Positions 51,416-60,116 of a DNA stretch of 64,000 nucleotides are shown one piece after another. Both the position numbers and the translations under genes were made by a program. Numbering within the stretch: position 1 is the first letter of the stretch; each line of letters starts with the position of its first letter. The stretch spans positions 165,515 through 229,514 of the forward strand of contig NZ_FNHI01000014.1 in assembly GCF_900103455.1 (NCBI RefSeq). The letters run 5' to 3'. The DNA comes from Streptomyces wuyuanensis (lineage in GTDB: Bacteria > Actinomycetota > Actinomycetes > Streptomycetales > Streptomycetaceae). The notes below the pieces were generated by a model, which saw only the letters and a program-made list of their open reading frames with translations, made no database searches and was not told where the DNA came from.

Positions 51416-52437
51416 ACGGGCGGACGTTCTCCGTGGTGATCTGCGTATACACCGAGGACCGCTGGACGGACATCCTCGCCGCCGTGGAGTCGGTGCGCCG
51501 GCAGTCGCTCCCGGCGCTGGAGACGCTGGTCGTGGTCGACCACAACCCCCGGCTGCTGGAGCGCCTCACCGAGGAGTTCACGGCCGGCCCGGAGGCCGCG
51601 GGACCGGGCGGGGAGGTGCGGGTGCTCGCCAACGCGGGCCCCCGCGGCCTGTCCGCCGGCCGCAACACCGGCATCTCCGTGGCCCGCGGGGAGTTCGTGG
51701 CCTTCCTCGACGACGACGCCGTGGCCGAGCAGGACTGGCTGCGACACTTCGCCGAGGGGTACGACGACCCACGGGTGACGGCCGTGGGCGGCAGGACTCT
51801 GCCGGTCTGGGCCTCGGGGCGCAGGCCGGCGTGGTTCCCCGAGGAGTTCGACTGGGTCGTCGGCTGCACCTACCGGGGGCTGGCGCCCGGCCGCGTCCCG
51901 GTCCGCAACGTCCTCGGGGGCAACGCCTCCTTCCGCCGCACCGCCTTCGACGCCGTGGGCGGGTTCGCCACCGGCATCGGGCGGGACGGCGACAAACGGC
52001 CCCTGGGCTGCGAGGAGACCGAGCTCTGCATCCGCCTCGGCCGGGCCCTCCCGGACGCGGTCCTCCTGATGGACGACCGTGCCGTCATCCACCACAAGGT
52101 CCCCGCGGTACGGGAGCGGTTCCGCTACTTCCGCACCCGCACCTACGCCGAAGGGCTCTCCAAGGCCCTGGTCTCGCACAGCGTGGGCAGCGGCAAGGGC
52201 CTCGAGACCGAACGGCGGTACACCACCCGTGTGCTCCCGGCAGGCGTCGTGCGCGGACTGCGGGACGCTCTGCTGGGCCGACCCGGCGGCGCCCGGCGGG
52301 CCGGCGCCATCGTCGTCGGTGTCGCAGCGGCAGCGGCCGGGTACGCGGTGGCGCGGGCCCGGGCCCGGTCCGGGGTGGCGTTCTCGCACGGGCCGATCAC
52401 CACGTACGCCCCGCGCCCGGAGGCCGGCACTCCATGA
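51412..52437 (+). CDS. family 2 glycosyltransferase
   Basis: A 341-residue GT2 protein starting at TTG 51412, which overlaps the previous stop (TTGA) and follows GGAGAGGT. Motifs: FSVVICVYTEDRWTDILAAVESVRRQSLPALETLVVVDHN, RGLSAGRNTGISVARGEFVAFLDDDAVAE (DDD metal site), VLGGNASFRRTAFDAVGGF, and CEETELCIRLGRALP. A C-terminal hydrophobic stretch (AIVVGVAAAAAGYAVARA) may tether it to the membrane. The donor and acceptor sugars cannot be assigned. Confidence 0.88.
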   Translation: MNGRTFSVVICVYTEDRWTDILAAVESVRRQSLPALETLVVVDHNPRLLERLTEEFTAGPEAAGPGGEVRVLANAGPRGLSAGRNTGISVARGEFVAFLDDDAVAEQDWLRHFAEGYDDPRVTAVGGRTLPVWASGRRPAWFPEEFDWVVGCTYRGLAPGRVPVRNVLGGNASFRRTAFDAVGGFATGIGRDGDKRPLGCEETELCIRLGRALPDAVLLMDDRAVIHHKVPAVRERFRYFRTRTYAEGLSKALVSHSVGSGKGLETERRYTTRVLPAGVVRGLRDALLGRPGGARRAGAIVVGVAAAAAGYAVARARARSGVAFSHGPITTYAPRPEAGTP

Positions 52438-53222
52438 ACGACGCCGTACCGATCCTCATGTACCACGCGATAGCGCACCGGCCGGCTCCGGCGACCCACG
52501 GGCTCTCCGTGGCGCCGGAGGCGTTCGCCGAGCAGATGGAGCTGCTCGGCGAACGCGGCTTCACGCCGGTCACGACCGCCGGCCTCGGCCGGGCCTGGCG
52601 GCACGGGGAACCGCTGCCGCCGCGGCCGGTGCTGATCACCTTCGACGACGGCTACGAGGGCGTGCACCGGCACGCCCTTCCCGTCCTCGACAAGCTGGGC
52701 TTCGCCTCGACGTTGTTCGTGTCGACAGGCTGGCTCCGCGGTGCGCAGGAGGAGAGCGCCGCGCCCGACACCATGCTGGACTGGGGCCAGGTGCGGGAAC
52801 TGGCCGCGGCCGGCACGGAGATCGGCGGTCATTCGCACACCCATCCGCAACTCGACCAGCTGGACGACATCCGGCTCCGGTTCGAGGTGCTGCGCTGCGG
52901 GGAGGTCATCGCCGAGGAACTCGGAGCCGCGCCGGTCTCGTTCGCCTACCCGTTCGGCTACTCCAGCCGCCGGGTCCGGCAGGCGGTGCGCGCGGCCGGC
53001 TTCGCGCAGTCGCTGGCCGTGGGGAACGCCCTGGCCCGCCGGCGCCAGGGGCCGTACGCCCTGGAGCGGGTGACGGTACGCCGTTCCACGGGTGCCGACG
53101 AGTTCGTGCGGCTCGTCGAGGGCCGGGGCGTGGCCCGCAACTTCGCCCGGGACCGTGCCCTCACCAAGGGGTACGCCGTCGTGCGCCGTACGAGGAGGGC
53201 GATCCGGTTGCTGCGTACATGA
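52434..53222 (+). CDS. polysaccharide deacetylase (CE4)
   Basis: A 262-residue NodB-fold deacetylase. Motif 1 is VLITFDDGYEGVHRHALPVL with the Asp base and metal Asp; motif 2 is EIGGHSHTHPQLDQL with the HxxxH metal ligands; motif 3 is FAYPFGYSS. It removes N- or O-acetyl groups from a polysaccharide. There is no signal peptide, so it may act on cytoplasmic lipid-linked sugars or leave the cell by another path. The ATG overlaps the stop of the second glycosyltransferase (ATGA), tying it to surface-glycan synthesis. Confidence 0.9.
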   Translation: MNDAVPILMYHAIAHRPAPATHGLSVAPEAFAEQMELLGERGFTPVTTAGLGRAWRHGEPLPPRPVLITFDDGYEGVHRHALPVLDKLGFASTLFVSTGWLRGAQEESAAPDTMLDWGQVRELAAAGTEIGGHSHTHPQLDQLDDIRLRFEVLRCGEVIAEELGAAPVSFAYPFGYSSRRVRQAVRAAGFAQSLAVGNALARRRQGPYALERVTVRRSTGADEFVRLVEGRGVARNFARDRALTKGYAVVRRTRRAIRLLRT

Positions 53223-53317
53223 GTGCCCCGGGACCCGTACACGAGTGCGGGCGGCGAGAGCGGCGGCACGCCCCAAAAGGCCGTGCACCGAGGGCCGACG
53301 TGCCGGATCATGGCGCC

Positions 53318-54412
53318 ATGACCGCCACCCCTGAGCACGCTCTGCCGATCCGGCTCAACGTCGACGACAGCGACTCGCCGTCGGATGTCGTCGACGCGCT
53401 GTTCCTCGGCCGCTTCGCGACGGGCGAGCAGCCGTATTCGCACAGTTCGACGATCGACAGGGTCAAGCCCGGCGCCACGCTGCTGCCGCCGGGCGCCCGC
53501 GTGCTGCGCGCGGCACGCGACGACGACCGGAGCGCGACCCTCGCGGAGGGCGACGGCTGGACCCTGCTGATCTCCCGGTGGAACCGCGGGGCGGACATCA
53601 CGGTCACCGCGGTCAGCTCCGAACTCGCCGAGAGCGTCCACAAGCAGGCGACGGACGGCGTGCAGGACGAGCCCGAGCCCCAGCCGGAGAACGTCACCAT
53701 GGGCTTCTGGTACGTCTCCCCGCGCCGTGGCCCGCACCGCACGACCCGCCAGATCAGCGCCGGCACATGGGAGGAGGTCCGGCCCAACTACACGACTCCG
53801 GTGGCTCAGGCGATGGACCGGCTGATGAAGGTGACGCCGGACGACATCGCGGGCCGGCTGCTCCTGCTGCACGGCCCGCCGGGCACGGGGAAGACCTCCG
53901 CGCTGCGGACGCTCGCCCGCTCGTGGCGCGACTGGTGCCAGGTGGACTGCGTCCTCGATCCGGAGCGGCTCTTCAACGACGTCGGCTATCTGATGGACAT
54001 CGCGATCGGCGAGGACGAGGGCACGGCCAAGGGGCGCTGGAGGCTGCTGCTCCTGGAGGACTGCGACGAGCTGATCCGCGGCGAGGCCCGCCACGCCGCG
54101 GGCCAGGCGCTGTCCCGGCTGCTGAACCTGACGGACGGGCTGCTCGGCCAGGGCCGGAACGTCCTCGTGGGCGTCACCACGAACGAGGACCTGGAGCGGC
54201 TGCACCCGGCGGTCGTCCGGCCGGGCCGCTGTCTCGCCCGGATCGAGGTCGGCCCGCTCACCCGCAAGGAGGCGGTGTCCTGGCTGGGCGCCGACGAGGG
54301 CGTCGGCCGCGAGGGCGCGACGCTGGCCGAGCTCTACGCCCTGCGGCGCGGGACGGTTCCGGCGTCCGTGCCGTCCCAGCACGACGGGGCGGACGCGGGG
54401 TTGTACCTCTGA
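53318..54412 (+). CDS. DUF5925-AAA ATPase
   Basis: A 364-residue protein. The N-terminal DUF5925-like region (about 1-135) contains DVVDALFLGRFATGEQPYSHS and GDGWTLLISRWNRGADITVTA. The C-terminal AAA domain has Walker A LLLLHGPPGTGKTSAL, Walker B LLLLEDCDELI, and sensor/arginine regions NVLVGVTTNEDLERLHPAVVRPGRC. It probably remodels or unfolds a partner protein; the partner is unknown. ATG 53318 begins MTATPEH. Confidence 0.88.
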   Translation: MTATPEHALPIRLNVDDSDSPSDVVDALFLGRFATGEQPYSHSSTIDRVKPGATLLPPGARVLRAARDDDRSATLAEGDGWTLLISRWNRGADITVTAVSSELAESVHKQATDGVQDEPEPQPENVTMGFWYVSPRRGPHRTTRQISAGTWEEVRPNYTTPVAQAMDRLMKVTPDDIAGRLLLLHGPPGTGKTSALRTLARSWRDWCQVDCVLDPERLFNDVGYLMDIAIGEDEGTAKGRWRLLLLEDCDELIRGEARHAAGQALSRLLNLTDGLLGQGRNVLVGVTTNEDLERLHPAVVRPGRCLARIEVGPLTRKEAVSWLGADEGVGREGATLAELYALRRGTVPASVPSQHDGADAGLYL

Positions 54413-54507
54413 TCCCGGCTCGGCCCCGGACAGGCGGCCCGGACCGCTCGGCGGGACGTCGGGCCGTGTCTCCCTCCGGCGCGGGCCGGACCCCGGGCCG
54501 GCCGGGT

Positions 54508-54885
54508 TCACTTGCCGTATGTGGCGCGCAGCGCGTCCTGCACTGCCGACAGCGCGTCGGCACGGGACAGGCCGAGGCGGTGGACCTGTTCGGCGTAGGC
54601 CTGGGCTGCCGTCGCGGCCTGGCGTTCCGCCGCGTCCCCGGCCGCCGCGACGAACGTGCCGTTCCGGCCGCGGGTTTCGATCACGCCGTCGCCCTCGAGG
54701 GCGCGGTACGCCTTGGCGACGGTGTTCGCCGCGAGCCCGAGTTCCTCCGCGAGGCCCCGCACGGTGGGGAGTTTGTAGCCGACGGGCAGTACGCCCGAGC
54801 GTGCCTGGGCGGAGATCTGGGAGCGGAGCTGCTCGTAGGGCGCGGGGGCGGCGTCCGTGTCGATGACGATTTTCAAGGTCACCAC
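54508..54885 (-). CDS. short GntR-family (YtrA-type) regulator
   Basis: A 125-residue GntR protein of the YtrA type, with little beyond the DNA-binding domain: APAPYEQLRSQISAQARSGVLPVGYKLPTVRGLAEELGLAANTVAKAYRALEGDGVIETRGRNGTFVA, then a short helical tail. Such regulators often control ABC transporters, but none is adjacent. The GTG at 54885 follows GGGGGA at good distance; GTG 54882 is equally possible. Divergent from the double GNAT gene. Confidence 0.88.
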   Translation of the reverse strand: MVTLKIVIDTDAAPAPYEQLRSQISAQARSGVLPVGYKLPTVRGLAEELGLAANTVAKAYRALEGDGVIETRGRNGTFVAAAGDAAERQAATAAQAYAEQVHRLGLSRADALSAVQDALRATYGK

Positions 54886-54967
54886 GTGATTGTCCCCCAC
54901 TTCCCGGCCTCGGGTACGCCGCTTGGGAGCCTCGGGAAAATGAGAGGCGTGCACGGGGGCGCGCGCG

Positions 54968-54973
54968 TAGCGT
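54968..54973 (+). promoter_or_regulatory. TAGCGT -10 for leaderless GNAT transcript
   Basis: TAGCGT ends 8 bases before ATG 54982, with no ribosome site between, fitting leaderless expression. Confidence 0.4.
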
Positions 54974-54981
54974 GCCGCATC

Positions 54982-55905
54982 ATGACTGTGATCGTCCGCC
55001 CTTTCCGCGCGCCCCGAGACGCCGAAGCGGTCGCCCTGGTCCGGCGCGCCGCCCTGCCGTTCATGCTGGTCACCCCCGAGGCGCTGGGGTTCGAGACGGA
55101 GCATGCGCATCCGCTCGCCCGGTACCGCCCGCTGGTCGCCGAGGAGGACGGCGAGATCGTCGGCACGGCGCAGGCGGGGCTCGCGTACGACAGTCCCGAG
55201 CCGGGGGTCGGCTACGCGAACGTCTATGTGCATCCCGAGCGCCGTGGCCGGGGCGCCGGTTCGGCCCTCGTGCGCGCCGCGGAGGAACACCTGGCCGGCG
55301 CCGGTGCCAACGCGGTCTACACGTGGGTGCTGGACGAACCGGGACACCGCGCCTTCGCCGAGCGGCTCGGCTACCGGGCCGGGCGCACGGCGCACTTCCT
55401 CCGCCTCGATCTGGCGGCCGGGTCGCTGCCACCGCTGCGGACCCCGCCGGACGGGGTGCGGATCGTCCCTGCGTCCGACTTCGCCGGCGATCCGCGGCCG
55501 CTCTTCGAGCTGGACGCCGCCACGACGGCGGACGAACCGGGCGATGTGACGGCGGAGTTCACCGACTACGGCCACTGGCTCGACGAGACCTGGGGACATC
55601 CGCTGTTCAGCCCGGAGCTGACGTCGGTCGCCGTCCTGGACGGGCGCCCGGTGGCGTTCAGCGCGGCCCGTACGGATGGCTCGACCCGCTACGGGACCGC
55701 GATGACCGGCACCGCGCGCGACTTCCGCGGCCGCGGGCTGGCCAAGCTGGCGAAGAACGACTCGCTGCACCGGGCGCGGGCGGCCGGGTTCACCGAGGCG
55801 TTCACCGGCAACGACGCGGGCAACGGCCCGATGCTGGCCGTCAACGAGTGGTTCGGCTACGAGATCTGTGCGACGGAGGTGCGTTATGTCCGCACGCTGG
55901 GGTGA
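54982..55905 (+). CDS. tandem-domain GNAT acetyltransferase
   Basis: A 307-residue protein with two GNAT domains. The first has VYVHPERRGRGAGSALVRAAEEHLAGAG (RxxGxG), the second GTARDFRGRGLAKLAKNDSLHRARAAGF and NDAGNGPMLAVNEWFGY. Such duplicated GNATs occur in mycothiol synthase (MshD) and in many uncharacterised actinomycete proteins; this one is not obviously MshD. ATG 54982. It overlaps the DUF402 gene by 20 bp. Confidence 0.86.
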   Translation: MTVIVRPFRAPRDAEAVALVRRAALPFMLVTPEALGFETEHAHPLARYRPLVAEEDGEIVGTAQAGLAYDSPEPGVGYANVYVHPERRGRGAGSALVRAAEEHLAGAGANAVYTWVLDEPGHRAFAERLGYRAGRTAHFLRLDLAAGSLPPLRTPPDGVRIVPASDFAGDPRPLFELDAATTADEPGDVTAEFTDYGHWLDETWGHPLFSPELTSVAVLDGRPVAFSAARTDGSTRYGTAMTGTARDFRGRGLAKLAKNDSLHRARAAGFTEAFTGNDAGNGPMLAVNEWFGYEICATEVRYVRTLG

Positions 55906-56380
55906 GTCCTGGGTCGATGTCACCCTCGTCAAGGCCGGGCGTACGAAGATCCGTTACCCGGCGGAGGTCGTCGCCGACGACGGGACCCGGATCACCGTCC
56001 GCGCGCCGTGGGCGGGTGAGGGAGTGAAGGACTTCGGGTTCGTCCGCTTCGAGCCGGGTGACGTCTTCACCGAGCACTACTGGCGCGACCGCTGGTACGC
56101 CGTCAAGGAGGTCCGGGCGGGCGACGGGGCGCTGAAGGGCTGGTACACGGACATCACCCGGCCCGCCCTGGTCTCGGGGGACGAGTTGGTGGTGGAGGAT
56201 CTGGACCTGGATCTCTGGGTGTCGGCCGACGGGGCGCTGATCGTGCGGCTGGACGAGGACGAGTTCGCCGCGAGCGGCCTCGCCGAGCGGGACCCCGGGG
56301 CTGCCGAGGAGGCCGAACGCGCCCTGGACGCCCTGGAACTCCTCGCCCGCCAGGGCCGGTTCACAGCGCTGCTGGACTGA
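55886..56380 (+). CDS. DUF402 family protein
   Basis: A 164-residue protein of the DUF402 fold (related to FomD and nucleoside-phosphatase-like proteins). Features: YPAEVVADDGTRITVRAPWAG, GDVFTEHYWRDRWYAVKEVRAGDGALKGWYTDITRPA and the acidic metal-binding-like LDLDLWVSADGALIVRLDEDEF. These match the typical DUF402 motif (W-Y-x-I-x-R/P ... DLWV ... DEDEF). Possibly a nucleotide phosphohydrolase. ATG 55886 follows GGAGGT inside the end of the GNAT gene, so it is coupled to it. Its 3' end overlaps the convergent fusion gene by 20 bp. Confidence 0.85.
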   Translation: MSARWGESWVDVTLVKAGRTKIRYPAEVVADDGTRITVRAPWAGEGVKDFGFVRFEPGDVFTEHYWRDRWYAVKEVRAGDGALKGWYTDITRPALVSGDELVVEDLDLDLWVSADGALIVRLDEDEFAASGLAERDPGAAEEAERALDALELLARQGRFTALLD

Positions 56381-57554
56381 CGCGGGTCGCCGGCAGCGGC
56401 ACGGCGCGGTCCGGCAGGCCGGGGTCGTGGGCGACCGGGTCGTCGTCCTCGTGCCAGTGGAGGAGGAAGCGGTCACCCCTCCGGTACGCCTCGAACCCGG
56501 CCCTGCAGTACGCGACCATGTCGTCCGGGAGCGCGGCGAGGGGGTGCCAGGCCAGCTCCGAGCACTTGTGCGGCTCCCGGTTGTACGGCTCGCCGCCCGC
56601 TCCGTGGTCGGCCTCGAAGAACCAGCCCGTGCGCGGCGGATCGCCCGGTCCGCGGTGCTGCATCACCAGCGCGACGCGCAGATCCTCCGGCGCGAGCTCG
56701 ATGCCGATCTCCTCGCGCGCCTCGCGCACCATGGCCGCGCGCACGTCCTCGCCTTCCTCGACGTGGCCCGAGGGGCCGTTCCACAGCCCGTCCCCGTAGC
56801 CCGTGCCGGCCCGGCGGGCCAGCAGGACCTCGTCGCCGCGGCGCAGGACGAGGTGGACGTCGACGACTTCGCTGTGCCGGTGCTTGCCCGCGCGGGCCTT
56901 CTCGTCCCAGCGGGCGGGAGCCGCACCCGCGTCCCCGCCCGGCTCGGCACGGGCGTCCTCGCCGTGCCCGGCCGGGGCGGTCCGGGCCACCAGGGCGTAC
57001 CGCTCGCCGTGCACGGTCCGGCCCCAGAGCCCGGTCACGTCGGACAGCCGTTCGTGCTCGATCCTCCGGGTGAGCGGTCCTAGGGCGGCGATCAACCGGG
57101 CGGCCGGCAGTCCGCTGCCGTCCCACACCCCTTCGACCAGCACCAGCCGCCCGCCCGGGCGCAGGAGGGAGGTCCAGTGGGCGAGGGCCGCCTCGGGGTC
57201 CCGCAGTGCCCACAGCACATGGCGCACCAGCACGGCGTCGAAGCGCCGGTCCCCCACCGGGGGCCGCTCCGCGGGGCCCGTCAGCACCTCGGCCCGCGTG
57301 CCCGCGAGTTTGCGGCGCGCGGCCTCCGCCATCCGCGGCGAGATGTCGACGGCGGTCACCCGGTGGCCCTGCCCGGCGGCGAGCAGGGCGAGGCTGCCCG
57401 TGCCGCAGCCGAGGTCGAGCACGTCGGAGGGCTCCGGCGGCAGCCAGTGCCGCATGCGCTCCGTCCAGGCGCGGCGGACCGCGGGATCGCGCAGCCCGTG
57501 GTCGGGCTCGTCGTCGAAGGTGTCCGCGGCGGCGTCCCAGTCGATCGTCGTCAT
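56361..57554 (-). CDS. methyltransferase-Nudix fusion protein
   Basis: A 397-residue two-domain protein. Residues about 1-195 are a class I SAM methyltransferase (VLDLGCGTGSLALLAAGQGHRVTAVDIS, FDAVLVRHVLWALRDPEAAL, LLRPGGRLVLVEG). After a linker of about 35 residues rich in Ala/Gly, residues 228-390 form a Nudix hydrolase (HLVLRRGDEVLLARRAGTGYGDGLWNGPSGHV, Nudix box 263-285 with REAREEIG). Both active sites look intact. ATG 57554 (MTTIDWDAAADTFDDEPD) is chosen over 57584. Function of the fusion is unknown. Confidence 0.88.
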   Translation of the reverse strand: MTTIDWDAAADTFDDEPDHGLRDPAVRRAWTERMRHWLPPEPSDVLDLGCGTGSLALLAAGQGHRVTAVDISPRMAEAARRKLAGTRAEVLTGPAERPPVGDRRFDAVLVRHVLWALRDPEAALAHWTSLLRPGGRLVLVEGVWDGSGLPAARLIAALGPLTRRIEHERLSDVTGLWGRTVHGERYALVARTAPAGHGEDARAEPGGDAGAAPARWDEKARAGKHRHSEVVDVHLVLRRGDEVLLARRAGTGYGDGLWNGPSGHVEEGEDVRAAMVREAREEIGIELAPEDLRVALVMQHRGPGDPPRTGWFFEADHGAGGEPYNREPHKCSELAWHPLAALPDDMVAYCRAGFEAYRRGDRFLLHWHEDDDPVAHDPGLPDRAVPLPATRVSPAAL

Positions 57555-57592
57555 GTGCCCGATCGTCGCAGCCGCCACTGACAACGGGTCCG

Positions 57593-58074
57593 TCAGCGAA
57601 GGACCTTGCGGTAGTGGATGCGGTCGTACGGGCCCCCATCCGGTGCTCGACGGCCTCGTAGCCGTACCGCTCGTACATCCGCCGGTTCTCCCACATCCTG
57701 GCGTTCGTCAGCAGCCGTACCCCGGGCAGGCCGAGCTCGCGGGCGTGCTCCTCGACCCAGGCGAGCAGCCGGCGGCCGAGGCCGGTGCCCTGCGCGTCGG
57801 GGTGGACGGCGATGGAGTCCAGCCAGAGGTGGTCGGGCGCGGGGACCAGCACCAGGACCCCGTCGACGGGGTCGCCGGTGACGCGGACCCGGCCGGCCGC
57901 CACGTTCGCCGCGTGGTCGGCCTGCATCGGCGCCGGCACGAGACCGATCCGTTCGACGTAGTGGTGGTAGGCCGCGTCGGTCACCGCCTTGACCCGCGGG
58001 ACGTCCGCGGGACCGGCCGGGCGTGGGGTGCCCCCCGCGCCCCGGGGGCGCGGGGGGTGGGAAGCGTCGGTCAT
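57593..58074 (-). pseudogene. GNAT acetyltransferase with 3' frameshift
   Basis: A GNAT protein (VAVHPDAQ-like SIAVHPDAQGTGLGRRLLAWVEEHARELG, LLTNARMWENRRMYERYGYEAVEHRMG) that is intact for about 146 codons. The expected ending PYDRIHYRKVLR plus stop (TGA at 57593-57595) is present, but two bases out of frame after the run GGGCCCCC at 57630-57637. As written, the frame runs on through the methyltransferase gene to 56473. Either a real frameshift or a sequencing error. ATG 58074 overlaps the TctA stop (ATGA). Confidence 0.7.
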
Positions 58075-59567
58075 GCCGTCACGTTACGACGGCGCCCGAC
58101 GAGCCTCTTCAGCAAGGGCCAGGCCAGCAGCACCGCGATCACGATGTAGACCGCCACCGAGAAGGGGGTGCCGACCAGACCGGTCACGCTGCCGTCGCTG
58201 ATCTGGAGCGCGCGCCGCAACTGCTGCTCGGCGGCCGGGCCGAGGATGACGCCGATGATCGCGGGCAGCACGGGCAGTCCGTAGCGTCGCATCCCGAAGC
58301 CGATCAGGCCGATCAGCAGCAGGATCACCAGGTCCAGCGCCTCCCCGCCGACCGCGTAGGCGCCGACGGCGGCGAAGAAGAGGATCCCCGCGTACAGGTA
58401 CGGCCGCGGGATGCGCAGCAGCTTCGCCCACAGGGGCGCGAGCGGCAGGTTGAGGGCGAGCAGCAGGACCATTCCGACGAACAGCGACGCGATCAGGCCC
58501 CAGACCAGGTCGGGTTCCCGTTCGAAGAGCAGAGGTCCGGGCTGGATGCCGTACTGCTGGAAGGCCGCGAGCATCACGGCCGCGACCGCCGTCGTCGGCA
58601 GACCGAGGGTCAGCATCGACACGAGCGTGCCGGCCGCCGACGCGGACGCCGCGGACTCCGGTCCCGCCACGCCTTCGATGGCGCCCTTGCCGAACTCCTC
58701 CTTGTGCCGGGAGAGCCGCTTCTCGGTGACGTACGACAGGAACGTGGGAATCTCCGCGCCACCCGCGGGGACGGCGCCGAACGGGAAGCCGATGACCGGG
58801 CCGCGCAGCCAGGACTTCCAGGTCCTGCGGACGTCGGCCCCGGCGAGCCACGGGCGTCCGACGGGTATCGCCTCGCCTGTGGTGCGCCGCAGATGGGCGG
58901 CCACCCACAGCGCCTCGCCGATCGCGAAGAGCCCGACGGCGACGATGACGACGTCGATGCCGTCCGCGAGCTGGAGCGAGCCGAAGGTGAGCCGCTGCTG
59001 CCCGGTGAGCTGGTCGAGGCCGACGAGGCCCAGGGTGAGTCCGACGAGCAGCGAGGCCAGTCCGCGGATGCGGGAGGAGCCGAGGACGGAGGTGACGGCG
59101 ATGAAGGCCAGCACCATGATGGCGAAGTAGTCGGGTGCTCCGATGTCGACGGCGAGTGCGGCGACGGTCGGGGCGAGGGCGACGAGCAGGATCGTGCCGA
59201 TCATGCCGCCCGCGAAGTGGCCGACGGCGGCGGCCGCGAGCGCCTGTGCGCCCCGGCCCGCCTTGGCCATGGGATTGCCCTCGATCGCGGCGACCACGGC
59301 CGCACTCTCGCCAGGGGTGTTCAGCAGGATGGACGTGGTCGATCCGCCGAACATGGCGCCGTAGTAGATGCCCGCGAACATGATGAACGCGCCGGTCGGT
59401 TCGAGCCCGTAGGTGACGGGCAGCAGCAGCGCCACCGCCATGGCCGGGCCGATGCCGGGCAGCACGCCGATGGCCGTGCCGAGCAGCACGCCGAGCGCCG
59501 CCCAGAGGAGGTTGACCGGGGTCAGTGCCGTCCCGAAGCCGTCGAGGAGGGAGTTGAGCGAGTCCAT
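58071..59567 (-). CDS. tctA: tripartite tricarboxylate transporter, large membrane subunit TctA
   Basis: A 498-residue membrane protein with about twelve spans. Family hallmarks: GVLPGIGPAMAVALLLPVTYGLEPTGAFIMFAGIYYGAMFGGSTTSILLNTPGESAAVV in the first half and GFPFGAVPAGGAEIPTFLSYVTEKRLS with GLPTTAVAAVMLAAFQQYG in the second. It forms the channel part of a TTT uptake system for citrate or similar tricarboxylates. It lies 3 bp after tctB, and its stop overlaps the next gene's start. Confidence 0.93.
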   Translation of the reverse strand: MDSLNSLLDGFGTALTPVNLLWAALGVLLGTAIGVLPGIGPAMAVALLLPVTYGLEPTGAFIMFAGIYYGAMFGGSTTSILLNTPGESAAVVAAIEGNPMAKAGRGAQALAAAAVGHFAGGMIGTILLVALAPTVAALAVDIGAPDYFAIMVLAFIAVTSVLGSSRIRGLASLLVGLTLGLVGLDQLTGQQRLTFGSLQLADGIDVVIVAVGLFAIGEALWVAAHLRRTTGEAIPVGRPWLAGADVRRTWKSWLRGPVIGFPFGAVPAGGAEIPTFLSYVTEKRLSRHKEEFGKGAIEGVAGPESAASASAAGTLVSMLTLGLPTTAVAAVMLAAFQQYGIQPGPLLFEREPDLVWGLIASLFVGMVLLLALNLPLAPLWAKLLRIPRPYLYAGILFFAAVGAYAVGGEALDLVILLLIGLIGFGMRRYGLPVLPAIIGVILGPAAEQQLRRALQISDGSVTGLVGTPFSVAVYIVIAVLLAWPLLKRLVGRRRNVTA

Positions 59568-59570
59568 CGG

Positions 59571-60116
59571 CTAGAGCACCCCCATCAGCGGGCCACCGGG
59601 CAGCGGCACCCCGAGCAGGTTGTTGAAGAGGTAGAAGGTGACGAGTGAGAGGACGGCCGCGATCAGCGGGTCGCGCCGCGGGTGCCTGCTGCCCAGCGCG
59701 TACGCCGAGCCCCAGAAGAGGAGTGCTCCGGAGACGGGGAAGCCGAGCGGTTCGATGAGGACGGCGTTGCCGAGGAAGACACCGGCGAGCAGCAGCACGG
59801 TGCGCCAGTCGCCGGGCTCGGCGAGGTCGATGTCCTCGCCGGTCCCGGCCTCGCCGCGGCCGCCGCGCAGCACGTCCACGGCGAGGAGTGCGGCGATCAC
59901 CAGCAGGCCGGTGCCGACGGCGAGCGGCACGGTCCTGGGGCCCACGGGACCGCGCTGGGCGAGGTCGAGGGGCATCGTCAGAGCGTCGGCCAGGACGAGG
60001 ACGCCGATGACGAGGAGCAGCAGGCTCACGCCGAGTTCGGAGTGGTCCCGCAGCCAGGTGCGGCTCCCGGGTGCCGCCGGGGCCCCGGGGTCCGCCGGGG
60101 TGGTCCGCGTGCTCAC
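59571..60116 (-). CDS. tctB: tripartite tricarboxylate transporter, small membrane subunit TctB
   Basis: A 181-residue protein with four hydrophobic segments (LGVSLLLLVIGVLVLADAL, VPLAVGTGLLVIAALLAVDVL, TVLLLAGVFLGNAVLIEPLGFPVSGALLF, LIAAVLSLVTFYLFNNLLGVPLPGG). The closing motif is typical of TctB. The GTG at 60116 overlaps the stop of tctC (GTGA), so the three genes form one coupled operon. Confidence 0.9.
   Translation of the reverse strand: MSTRTTPADPGAPAAPGSRTWLRDHSELGVSLLLLVIGVLVLADALTMPLDLAQRGPVGPRTVPLAVGTGLLVIAALLAVDVLRGGRGEAGTGEDIDLAEPGDWRTVLLLAGVFLGNAVLIEPLGFPVSGALLFWGSAYALGSRHPRRDPLIAAVLSLVTFYLFNNLLGVPLPGGPLMGVL

Noticed and set aside
50534..53222. Antibiotic biosynthetic gene cluster
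   Set aside because: Two glycosyltransferases and a deacetylase without PKS, NRPS, terpene or RiPP core genes; better explained as surface glycan synthesis.
56473..57592. Extension of the GNAT frame through the methyltransferase-Nudix gene
   Set aside because: After the GGGCCCCC tract the translation is Arg-rich shadow sequence of the neighbouring gene; the conserved GNAT ending is found in another frame.
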